In this document: positions 1 to 31,350 of the stretch, piece by piece | Numbering within the stretch: position 1 is the stretch's first letter | How the letters are laid out: each line of letters opens with the position of its first letter | Source of the DNA: Phorcus lineatus | Lineage: Eukaryota; Mollusca; Gastropoda; Trochida; Trochidae | Direction: 5' to 3' | Length of the DNA: 64,000 bases | Assembly: GCA_921293015.1 (NCBI GenBank) | Contig: OV121091.1 | Span: 40,842,839 to 40,906,838, forward strand | The notes under the pieces: model-generated | What the model saw: the letters and a program-made list of their open reading frames with translations, nothing else | Databases searched by the model: none | Told to the model about the DNA's origin: nothing | Program-made: the position numbers and the translations under genes

Positions 1-474
1 CTCCTTCAACCTCTCATTGGTGTAATTTGATTGGTTGATTACTTGAGTAGATGTAGTTGATACGGAGAGGGGGACTGATGTGATGATCTGGTGGGGTGTG
101 TTTGGGAACCTCCTTCAACCTCTCATTGGTGTAATTTGATTGGTTGATTACTTGAGTAGATGTAGTTGATACGGAGAGGGGGACTGATGTGATGATCTGG
201 TGGGGTGTGTTTGGGAACCTCCTTCAACCTCTCATTGGTGTAATTTGATTGGTTGATTACTTGAGTAGATGTAGTTGATACGGAGAGGGGACTGATGTGA
301 TGATCTGATGGGGTGTGTTTGGGAACCTCCTTCAACCTCTCATTGGTGTAATTTGATTGGTTGATTACTTGAGTAGATGTAGTTGATACGGAGAGGGGGA
401 CTGATGTGATGATCTGGTGGGGTGTGTTTGGGAACCTCCTTCAACCTCTCATTGGTGTAATTTGATTGGTTGAT
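1..474. repeat. 109-bp minisatellite, about 4.3 copies
   Basis: A unit beginning CTCCTTCAACCTCTCATTGG starts at 1, 110, 219, 327 and 436, so the period is 109 bp (one unit is 108 by loss of a G). Copies are nearly identical, and the array stops mid-unit at 474. It lies in an intron of the TANC gene and may continue left of the window. The period is not a multiple of three, so the open frame on the minus strand is not a repeated coding unit. Confidence 0.95.
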
Positions 475-1641
475 AGGCGACATTGCTCTGATAAATTTTG
501 ATGGGTTGATAGAACAAATTAGTCTAACAATTTAGGACATTGAGTCAATCTTGGATCAGGTTTTCAGCACGCAATTTGGATCATAAATGCACTGTAGAGC
601 TGGAATCTTAATGTAAGGCTGAATTTTGATAGATTTTGAAAACCAAATTGTTTAAACCTTGATCACTTAATGGAAGGCATATATTTCAACTTCAATTTTT
701 ATAAGAGTACACCAATTAGTGAGGTATCTACTACTAAGACCTTAATAATCATTTAACTGTTTCCTCCATTTTGGGTATAATATGCTACATGGTCATAATT
801 TCAGCATATTTCAATATTGAAGAATGGGCCTGCAAGTTATTGCCAGAGCAAGTCATATGACAGATCTGCATGCTCCTAATTTCCCTATAATTATATGAGA
901 AAACCCCACATTAAGTTCTCGGCAACAGAATGACATCTTAATGCAGCATCATTTGTCACACAGAACAAGAGGCTAAAACTCTTCTCATCAGACTTTGTTC
1001 CATCTTTCTTACGTTTGATCTGCCGAGGAGGAAGATGGCTAAGGGGATTGTTACGAAACTGTTGCAAATACTTGACAGTTGGGAAACACCGTTATCGATT
1101 AACTTCATTAGCCCTGCTGCTCTGTCTCCTCTTGAAGTCGTGAGACATCATACATCCCTCTTGTGAAGCTTCAAAAGTGAGGAGAAGATTGAAATTACCA
1201 AGTTAGGAAAAAAAGGATAATTCGATAAATGAAGGAAATTGTCATTTTGCAGATGATTTGAGGGCGACTGTAGTTGGCATGGAAGGTGTCATGTCTGTCT
1301 GCTTGTAGCTTGGCATGACTGTCAGGTCTCATGATCTGCAGTGTATCGTGGAAACCTTTCAATTAAATACCTATTTAAATGAAGTGTTTTAGTAAAAAAT
1401 AATTTCAATAAGAAAAATAACATTATGCATATGAACTTGGATTTTATTCTTTATTTCATTTAGGTAGTACTTATCTAACCAAACATAAATACCAAGGTTG
1501 ATATTGGTGGTTTCAAGTTTATTCTGTTTGAATGCATTGTTTGATAATTTACAATCCACATAATGATATTTTCATATGATTAACTGAAATAATAACATAA
1601 CTTTCAAACAAGTTTTTTAAACTCCCATTCTTGTATTGCAG

Positions 1642-21795
<20,154 letters not shown>

Positions 21796-24040
21796 TAGCA
21801 GCTGTGGCTAGTTGTGATGTGTCAGTCTGTGATTGGTGGATTCAGAGACAAGTTTTGTGATTGGCTGATTCATTGATTCACAGGGCCAGACAGTGTGATT
21901 GGCTTATATGATTCAGTGACATAAGCTTTGTGATTGGCTGATTGGTGTAATCAAGCTTTGTGATTGAAATATTTAATAGGAAGTAAGCATCGTGATTGAT
22001 TCAGAAACTACCACTGTGATTGGCGGTCTCTACGCGATTTTGCAACGGACACAAAACAGAGACGAGAGGAACCTTTTGAAAAACTTGCTTGAATAATTTT
22101 TGCCATATTTACAGATATTTGTTCTCCAAAATTATATATATAAATGCTATGGATATCTTAGATCTGTGACCATTTGTTGGCGATGGTGTCTGTGAATGGA
22201 GACTAAGCACTATAATGCACGAAAGGAGGAAGGGTAAAGGATGGCTTTGCTTTGAATTAGCAAGCAAAGCATCAGTGAAGACCTAGAGCCAATATGCTGT
22301 CTGGAACATTGTCGTTGATTGTGGTCTTGTGATGATGAATCTGAGCTTGTTAAACAAATCTGCAGATAATGTCTTTCAACCTACTGCAATTCAACAACAA
22401 CCTTTTGTTTAACTTGCATGATAAGTACACAGAGCTTCAAGATTATTCCGTGAAGATAGATAGATCAAAACTGTTCTCTATTCAAAAGTTTTTGTTAATA
22501 TTTTGTCAGACTAGAGTTCCTTGTGTTGACATACGAAGCACTGCAGTCATAAGCATGAAATCTTGTGGGATGTCCAAAGCTGCCCGCTCACATTGAGAGT
22601 AAGATTAGCATACAAGCAAACATTGTAAATGAATGCATGAATGATGATTCATATGAGATGAAATAAGATGGCTGTAGTTATGTGTAGGTAAGGTTCCAAG
22701 AGAAGCTTTCATCTGTTAGTAAGAACCCCGAGAAGTGAATGTGTGTACTGTGTACAGGAGGATATGTGAAGAGAAGTCACATTTTGTTAATATCTACATC
22801 TGTATATTTATGAATTATTGGAATAATATAATATACTGCTAGATAATATTTATATTGCTTTATTTCTTCCAAAAATATTTATCATCAGTTCATCTAAATT
22901 TCATAGTAGTGTGTTACCATAAACGAAGCCTCTATTGCATATAAAACCTGTTTAGACTAGGGAGTCCTCAGCTCATAATGATAACATTGGGAAACATTTC
23001 CTCACCCTGAATGAGTTTCTTTAAAGGGGTCCTGTGCTAGGGTCCACTTACACAAAGCTGCTGTTACTCAGTGATATAACTATAGGCTAAGTGTTCACTT
23101 AGCACTAAGACGAAAAAGGACCTTATGCTAAGGGTTGAGATCACTTATACTCAAATTTCAGAGTTCAGCATTTATATCTGGCCCAATGCTTGGGTGTTTG
23201 CAATGGCATATTTATTCAACTCCTAATATCCCATCATTCATAATAAGACCATTTGTTTCTAGTCTTCCAGCAATTTCTTCAAGGCATTTTACGTAAGGTA
23301 CATTTTCTGAACAAATTATGGGCAAGTACATCTGCGTGTTGGAACTGATGCCATGATTATATTGGATTTCTGGAGAACCAAAGTAATATTACTCATTCAT
23401 TCATTCGAGAGGAATGATAAGTGCTCTTTCTTTGCATAAATGGTGCTTTAGTAAGAAGCTGGCGTGCTTACTTTATTTCACAGTAAGGATATCAAAAGTG
23501 CTTTTAATCTAGTTATGTGTAAATATTGTAAATATGTACCAGCATTGTTTTGCTGAATTGGAGAATGTTTCTGTAAATTGTCAACAATTGAAGATGATGA
23601 TTTTATTGCAAAGACTATGCATTAAATCTCAACCAGCAAGACCGCTGTGGTTGTTGACACGTGAGGAGGCTGGAGAAGAAGAGAGAAGTATGGTTAATTG
23701 TTATTGTTAACAGGACTCCATTGGTCCCAGAAGCTTCATGAAGTTTGGATGTTGATTATGCATGTCTGGAAAACATCTTCAGAATTTGTGATTAATCGGG
23801 AGAAGAATTATTTTGTTGTACAATGGCCAACGTAATGATGGTTTCCTTTACAAATAACGAGGTTTCACATGTAAAATGAATGTGAATAAATTGTATGAGA
23901 AATCCAGAACTATTTCCCATGTTATGCTTTCATACCATATGCATTGGTTCGAGTGAGATGTTGCTAGGTTACTGAACTCAGCCGTCTCTATCCTGTCTCC
24001 CAGATCCCAGGGAAACTCAATAAATACAAGAAATAGATTT
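21796..24040 (+). other. TANC: TANC 3' UTR and 3' end
   Basis: Sequence after the TGA at 21793-21795 without further TANC-like coding. AATAAA hexamers at 23885-23890 and 24019-24024 are the best poly(A) candidates, giving a 3' UTR of about 2.1-2.2 kb. The first 200 bp hold a GTGATTGG repeat. A 45-bp stretch (near 22285-22325) recurs at 26092-26140. UTR extent is inferred. Confidence 0.55.
21828..22027 (+). repeat. TANC: Repeated TGTGATTGGCTGATT motif in TANC 3' UTR
   Basis: GTGATTG occurs seven times in 200 bp (from 21829 to 22016), usually preceded by T or CT and often followed by GCTGATT or near ATTCAG. On the opposite strand it reads CCAATCAC. Copies are diverged and spacing is irregular (about 25-40 bp), so this is a degenerate minisatellite. 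Confidence 0.7.
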
Positions 24041-24237
24041 TAGTCGTTTTGGGTTTCTTTCCGATCAATTACCAGGAACTTTTTAAAATATTTTGTTTAA
24101 GACTCTAAGCATGTCTTGTTTTTTGGTAAATGTTCAAAATCTTTATATATTAAATCCTGCTATTGACCATGTAGATTTTTTTACAGGGGCGATTTTTATA
24201 GTGTTAGGCCAAAATGATATTAACTCGATGTTATAAC

Positions 24238-24365
24238 TATACTCAACAAAATTAGTTAAGGACCACACTATTCACTATCAAAACATCATTTGGATCATAA
24301 AATGAAATTTTGAATGTTTTAATATTGAAAATGGGGGTGTTCCTTAACTTATTTTGTAGAGTATA
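24238..24365. mobile_element. 128-bp palindromic MITE, TA-flanked (mariner-like)
   Basis: Left end TATACTCAACAAAATTAGTT and right end the reverse complement of TATACTCTACAAAATAAGTT, continuing inward to AAGGACCAC / AAGGAACAC. Almost the whole element is a hairpin. The outer TA on both sides fits a TA target duplication as in Tc1/mariner MITEs. Non-coding. Confidence 0.75.
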
Positions 24366-25239
24366 TAAGGGTACCCTAACTACTAAGAGTCTAGTGATAA
24401 CAGGCCAATTTTTTTGTGATTTTATTAAATGTTGCCATTTGAATAACAGTTATCCTAACAATTGAACTTAAACTATGTTCTTAATGTACAAAGATGACAG
24501 AGGTATTACATCACGAAGAAGAGAGATTCTTATCTATAGAAAAAACACCTAACATGTCATATTGAATCAGTTGTTATCTGTTCTATGTCAAGTTCAATCT
24601 GTTCAAAGTCACTTAGTCAATGTATGTCCTGACTAAGATAATTTCAACTGCCATAATTGTTCATAAAAAGAAAACAGCTGCATGTTGAGTTTGTGTTATG
24701 TATGGGAGATTGTTGTACTGTCTCATGTGGTTCCGAAGTTATATTGTTATGTAGGAAGGGATGTTTTAAAAAAATTAGACGGTTCATTCTAACAGAAATT
24801 TATTTTTAAACATAACATGTTTATAATAAACATAATGCCTGGACTATGTTTGAAGAGTTAGGTTTCCTTATATTGACATCATTTTACTTAACAATTTATT
24901 TTAAAATAGCAGAAATAATGTTCAGCATCTCAATGATATTAGGAAACTGAAGTTAAGAAGCAAGTAAAAACTTTAGATAAATATTGTTTTAGACAGGGAC
25001 AAGATTTATTTAGAACCATTCACTTCAGCGAATCAAACCCTTGTCCATGTCAAAAATGGATAAAAGTAAAACAAGAGGTATTGTTTATTAATGTTGGTGA
25101 ACAAATTTGAAGTCTTTGGAATATGCCTAAATAGAAAGATATAGACAAAGAGAAATACCATGAGAATACAGGAATTATTTGATAAGGATTTCTCAGTTTT
25201 AAAACAGGAAATAATCAAACACCATTCATCAGCTCATCT

Positions 25240-25401
25240 TTAAGTCTCTAGATCCAACATGGGAGACTCACTGTCAGTCTGGTATACAGTGCCCCTGCTA
25301 TAGTAGTAAGTTATTGGTTGCTCTCTGTGCACATGTATGTATGACAGACAGATCTGGGCTTTCATTGCATGTAGAGCTGTTTGTCTCATCATTCCTTCTT
25401 C
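25240..25401 (-). CDS. Orphan candidate terminal exon, unknown protein
   Basis: On the minus strand a good acceptor (atcatttggcag) at 25402 opens a 162-nt phase-0 frame ending in TAA at 25240. It encodes 53 residues running from EEGMMRQTALHAMKAQICLS through YIHVHREQPITYYYSRG to ...SPMLDLET. The residue mix looks protein-like and the frame ends in-exon, as a terminal exon should. I do not recognise the protein and found no partner exons with confidence up to 31.3 kb. A random open frame is possible. Confidence 0.3.
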   Translation of the reverse strand, partial: EEGMMRQTALHAMKAQICLSYIHVHREQPITYYYSRGTVYQTDSESPMLDLET

Positions 25402-26291
25402 CTGCCAAATGATAAATAAATCAGTACAAACATGAATTTATTACTTTGTCTTTTGTCCCAAACAATTAAAGATCTCGGATTTTAACTTCATATTGAGAAA
25501 ATCATGTGATGACAAGCATTAAAAGTATGACGATTTAGATATTTACAATACCTACCATGATATTTAAGAATGATACAATTTGATACGATACATGTCACAT
25601 AAAAACACACACTCGCGAACGCTCAGTGTTAAAAGAAGGGTACACATGTAAAGAAGGCTAAACATAAATTTAAACATTTTAAAAGCCATTGAATCCAGTT
25701 TCATATGTTTTTTGCTAGTTTTCAGTCAAATTTTAAATTCAAAACAAGATGTCTTAGGGTGTCATGTATCTAGGGTGACAAGCGTTCTGGTTGTTGTGTG
25801 GCAAATAAATTTATAACAGCATATTCAATCGTATTTCTTTTTTAAATGTTGACAATATTTATTGCTATCTATCATAGTATTAATCTGTGCAGTAATATTT
25901 CACGGCTCCTTGCAAAATTAAGAGTTTTCTAATAGTTAGACCTGTGTCTTATGAGACTATGAAAGTGAAAAGTTATTTGACAGGGGCATTTTATGCAAAT
26001 CTTTTGAAAAATTGAGGGTTGAATTCATAGAAATTACGGTTTATGTGAAGACAGTAAAATCATCAAATAAATGGTGAAGGCAAAGCTTCAAAGAGCCCAT
26101 ATGCTATCTGGTATTCGTCGTGGAACATTGTCGTTGATAATGAATCTGATCTGAAATCATCGAATAAATGGTATAACCTAACTTAATTCGTTGTGGTTGA
26201 AACAACAAAATGATGTAAAGCACATTAATGATTAACATGCAACTGCTGTTGGATGAAGTCTGAGTGTGTAATTTCAAAGATTCACTTCCAC

Positions 26292-26571
26292 TGTCGTGTA
26301 CTCGTTAGGACAGGACGTTCCAAGATGGCGACCAAAACAGTATGACAGAGATAGGTGTCTGATTCCATTGCTCGTTTCTCCTAATTGTTGAGGTTTCAAT
26401 GGTTAAATTTAACTGTAAATAGTCAGGATATGAACTAGCAATGTATTGGTGCAACGTTTGGTTGCAAACACTTTAAGCAATAAGAGTATTTGCCATTTAA
26501 AGTTGAAGTTTATCGCACTTATGTTTTCGAAGTGGGGATGACCACTTACACTCCTTACCGAGTACACGACA
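26292..26571. mobile_element. 280-bp TIR element
   Basis: Left end TGTCGTGTACTCGTTAGGA and right end TCCTTACCGAGTACACGACA are inverted copies with two mismatches. The interior contains 'aagatggcgacc'. No ORF, and no clear target duplication. A MITE-like origin is inferred from the TIRs. Confidence 0.6.
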
Positions 26572-29500
26572 AGATCATCATCATCATCAGCAGCAGCAGC
26601 GCCTATATCTGTAATACACTCTAAGGCGCTTGAGCTCTATGATGGTACGTAAATTGTGGATAAAGCTTCTGAGTCTTCTGATTTGATTTCAACACATAAA
26701 AAAAAAGATCTTGTTCTGTTCTCAGATGTTTTTGAAAACTGTTAATTAACCTTGAGAAAAGCTTGTATCATAACAGAGGTAGTATTGGAATTAATGACGG
26801 TTCTACCTCAGTGGAGAGAGAATGTGTTTACATAAAAGAAATAAACACTAATAATGATAAAATCTGAAACATTTTATTACAGAAAATTCTCTTTGAAATA
26901 GAAATAATTATAGATAACAACACAATTTATTGAAAGGTCATGTAATCTAAAATTTCTTGTTCCTTATCTTATACTGCAGTAGCAAATAATTGTTATTATT
27001 CATTTGATAAAGAAACAATCAATTTCAGTTTTCAAATAATTTTGCAAAAGTTTTGATCATAACACAAGATACATTTGAGCAGGCATGTTTCTGGAATTGA
27101 TCTCGTTTAAGATTATGAATACTAGTAAATTACAAAATCTAAAAGCATCCTGAAAAGCAAAATGAGTATACACAAGGGTTGAGATTCACCATGGAGATGC
27201 TTTGTATACAATTATGCTTGTCATATTGCACAGGATTTCTCAAACTGACATAAAACACCTTTTTGGATAAAATATATACAACTTTAATCAGTAGAGATCT
27301 TTTAACATAAAGACTTCTGATAGAAACTACAGGAAAAAATAAGGAATTCAACATCTCTACCTTTACTGTAATCACAAGCTGTTGTATACAATAAATCATA
27401 TAAAGTTAAGATCAATATTGATAAAATCTTGCAACCATGTACATTCGGAAAGGCCTTCAAGCATCAGTCTCTAAAGTCAAAGAATTTTATTAGAAATTTT
27501 TTCAAAAGAAAGAGTTCATTTGTTTGATTACAAAGATATTTTGAATTGTCTTTCATGTCGACCATCTAGAACTTAGAGAACTCATATTCTTATTGCGTCT
27601 TGTGTGTTTCGTGCTAGCTTCTTAAAGCAGACTTACATTAGCAGGAATATTTATGTATACATCTTTTGACAGTTCATTATTCTGAGAAAACACTAGACCT
27701 AATTTAAGGGGAAACAAGGCTCAGTGGTCCTCTCTGTGGAAGAAAAACCTAAAGGGAAGGCTGTTTCTCTTATACACAGAAGACTGCTGAACCATGATTT
27801 TTCCTCACTTTATCAGAAATGATGGAGAATGAAATTATGCTCAACGATGATTGCAGAGAAATAATTATAGCACTAATAAAATTATACAGCTGCACTAATA
27901 CAGCTTATAATGATACTATGAACCTTTGGACTTTATCAACTGCTTGTAAAGTTTTTAAAGGTTAACAACAAACTTTGTTGCAAATTTGTACACATATCAT
28001 GATTTTGACTTCTTAAAATCCTTAAAAACATATATAATGCCTGACAAACCTTTTTTCATTAAAAAAAATAATTTTGTAACTAAGTACAGAAACCGATTAT
28101 TTCAAACTTAAAACACAAAGGGAAGCACTAACAGCCATATCAAAAATTAAAGACAAAGTATTTTTCAACATAAGAAATCTTGTTAAAGAATATTAGAATG
28201 ATCAGAAATGATTGCGTTGGTAGGATTGTTTTGGACGGCAATACCTTCGATCTATGTGGTTTACAATTGATTCAATGATTTTTAAGTACAGGGAATAGAA
28301 TGACATAGTCTAAAATTTACATAATTAAAAAAATTCCATCATTTTCCCCAAAGCTTCATACACATTAGTGAGGTATGGTTATTCACAAGTCAAAGCCCCC
28401 TGTGGATCACTCATTAGCTTAGCCTAGACTTGCTTTTTTCTGATTTTTCTTTCTCGAGAGTCTCAGTAATCATGTTCGAGCTATATCCCCTGCAAAATAT
28501 TTTTCGGTATTAAATACATTTTATCACTTTACGATTTCTCTTTGACTGTATTTAAATTAACGATTCCTCCATATTATTTTGCTAAATTATATATCATTTG
28601 CAATGTTGGGAATAAAAAAAGAGGGAACCTACAAATTCAAATATATCACTTTCCCCCAAAAATTCTCAACGTTTTTAAAGATGTTCTCAAAACAGTTCAT
28701 TATGACACATCATTACATATTTAGGAATTTCCATGACAAATTTGAATTCACATGGTTGATTAGTCACAAAGTTATGAGCCGGACACAATATGTAACACAG
28801 ACAGTGCCCATTATAATACCTCCCTCAACTTCATTGTTGCGGGGTATAATATACATGCACATGGTTACAGCAATGTTTCAAACACAGAACACTGCACATT
28901 TGTGCAAAACATAGGAACATATTATATACAAATCTAACTTTAAACTGTATGACAAGTGACCATATTTTCATCATAACCTTATTATTGTGGCAAAATTATT
29001 GTTGTCTCCAATGCTAAACAAGAATATTTATATTTGTAAAAACCCCTTATGATTTTAAAAATGAACTTTTGCAAATATCTAGATATATTTATTTCTCAAA
29101 TGTTCAGGGATTTGAAATCTTCAATCATTCTCATATTTTTGACATTTTACTGCATACATCTTCAGACGCTTCTTGTTATGATGAAACTATACATGTAAAA
29201 TGATAAGACCCACAATAATAGGCCCCACCTTTTATCAACTTTCATAGACTTTTTCAGTCATCAACAAGGCCATCTGTATTTTCCTTGATTCACTTTAGAC
29301 ACAGCCCTTGGTTCAAGACTTATTATTCATACAATACAGCAATAAACATGAATAAAATTTAAAAGGACAAGTCATAATTTCAAGAAGTCCTCTCCTTAGC
29401 TAAATGTACATGCAATATATTTTTGATTGGTCATTGCTTGTGTATGTATATTCAGACTTGTATAAACGACCTGCTTATACAGGCCAGCAACATCAGATTG

Positions 29501-30861
29501 GTAGGGTTCTGTGATGCTATCACTTGGCACTATCATGCTGTAAAACACCCTCAACAGATGAGCGGTTTGATTGAAGAAAAGCTGTAGAATTTGGAGGCTC
29601 TTCTAGCACTATGGTAGTTGTAAGTGCAATACACAACATATAGCTTACAACCAAAGGAGCTTCAAAATCTACTGTCTGTTTTGGCCTTCAATAATAGCAG
29701 GTGGGTTTACTTGTGTGCATTGGTCTTTGCAATACAATAATGGTTTACAGTGTAAACATCTTCTTAGCTTTGATTTGAGAATGACCGATAAAGTAAACAT
29801 GATATAACTAACATGTATATCAGAAACAGACACAAAAGCTTCCCCCTAAAAATTGAACCAATGGCGGAGGGCTTTGAATCAGTCGCTATCAATAAGATTG
29901 GAGACATAAATGGCTGTGCTCCATACGCAGCAGTAGAAACAAATTAAAATAAGCGCAAAACAATATTATGCCAAATGTTAATAACTGAGGTAGGCATTTA
30001 AAAATATCGTCTTAAGTAGAGTTACATATGCTTTAATGTTACTTTTCACTTTTAGGATTTCAACTTTCTTAAAAATCTCACAATAGGAAATTGATGAACT
30101 GATGAAAAGATTAACAACAATAAAGATGATGAAATAGAGAAACTGAATTGTAACATTATTTAGCTACTAAAATCATGAATCTTTGGTGTGATGGAGATGA
30201 TGATATTTGATGACTGAGAATACTTTAATGATCCCACGTTTGCAGTTCAGTTTTTTTAAAACAGACATTAGGAAACATCTGAGTAAATAATTCAAAATAA
30301 ATAAAAGACTAGATATTCACAAATTTTGATATCACTAATAAAATATTTTATCTTTTCAAAATACTGTTGATATGAGGCATTCCCTTTTCATTTCCATAAA
30401 AATGAAATGCTTGTGACTTACTGAAAAATGTCATAATGATTCATTTATGGGCTGTAAAATTAAAAAGGAACAATTATATATTCATCTTATTTGACATCTC
30501 TTTCAATGTCAAATACACCGAAATGATAATGTTATTGCAAAAAAGATGAAATGTGATTTATAAAGAATTAAAAAAAACCCAGACTAACAAGACACATCAA
30601 CATCTATCATACAACGCAATGATTTTGACTTGACTCATTCTTAGTAACCAAGAGGCAGGTTAAAATGGATACATTTACACCAGTTCTTGGATGAGATTGT
30701 TTTTCAGTTATAATTCGTGCAACAACATCTCTGAGGAACTGAGGAGACAATACATTTGGCAAGAGTTCAGTAAAAAGAATATTTTCATTGTATCTTATCT
30801 AAACAATACTTTTTCTTTACCTACTTGACTTAGCATTCTTTATCACAGCATGTATAAAACA

Positions 30862-31305
30862 CAGTCTGATTAAAATCGACCATGTTCCGAAGAATAAAAG
30901 TTTCAAAATATTGACTCTATCGAGATTCGAACCCTATATGTGTAGGTTATCTTCTCCACAAGGGTCTGACCGCAGCCTACTGTAGCGCACGTGCTGACAC
31001 CAGTTTAGCGCAGACAAAACCTAGTCATTAGCGAACCAATCACATCATCGCATTTAAAATAAGGATAGCGGCGGTCAATGTTAACGAATGGTAAATGAGA
31101 GTTACTTGCCCCTAGCTACTGATACCGAATGCTTTTGCCGCACGCATAGTGATTGGTTAGCTGTGGTTATGTAAGAACGTGCGCTACAGTAGGCTGCGGT
31201 CAGACCTTTATGGAGAAGATAGCCTACACATAGAGTTTGAATCTCGGTAGATTTAATATTTTGAAACCTTTATTCTTCGGAACATGGTCGATTTTAATCA
31301 GACTG
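30862..31305. mobile_element. MULE-like MITE, copy 2, with 10-bp target duplication
   Basis: A 444-bp element with ends CAGTCTGATTAAAATCGACC and its perfect reverse complement. The arms match for roughly 150 bp inward. It is flanked by perfect duplications GTATAAAACA at 30852-30861 and 31306-31315. Long TIRs plus a 9-10 bp duplication point to a Mutator-like non-autonomous element. It starts 46 bp downstream of the stop codon of the minus-strand METTL24-like gene. The TIR contains AATAAA on each outgoing strand. Confidence 0.92.
31269..31274 (-). terminator. Candidate poly(A) signal of METTL24-like gene, inside MITE
   Basis: TTTATT on the plus strand reads AATAAA on the minus strand, 77 bases after the stop codon. 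It is part of the terminal inverted repeat of the MULE-like MITE. No earlier AATAAA exists between the stop and this site. Confidence 0.45.
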
Positions 31306-31350
31306 GTATAAAACAATTCTTCCTTTTTCACCTTGACCAAAGGGAGATAA

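Larger units (their letters stand above)
24041..31350. other. Intergenic spacer between TANC and the METTL24-like gene
   Basis: AT-rich with no protein-like ORF of any length on the plus strand. It contains three DNA-element remnants (24238-24365, 26292-26571, 30862-31305) and one orphan candidate exon (25240-25401, minus). I see nothing recognisable in 26,600-30,800, which may include long 3' UTR of a minus-strand transcript. A TTTATT (AATAAA on minus) occurs at about 26,872. Confidence 0.6.

Noticed and set aside
1-474. Regular repeats reminiscent of a CRISPR array
   Set aside because: The entire 109-bp unit is conserved, with no unique spacers, and the host is an animal.
28579-28914. 111-codon plus-strand open frame in the TANC-METTL24 spacer
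   Set aside because: A/T-rich, no motif, no splice partners, and flanking sequence is non-coding.
30930-30950. GGTTCGAATCTC text suggesting a tRNA gene
   Set aside because: No cloverleaf arms can be drawn around it, and the same text occurs in both arms of the MULE-like MITE.
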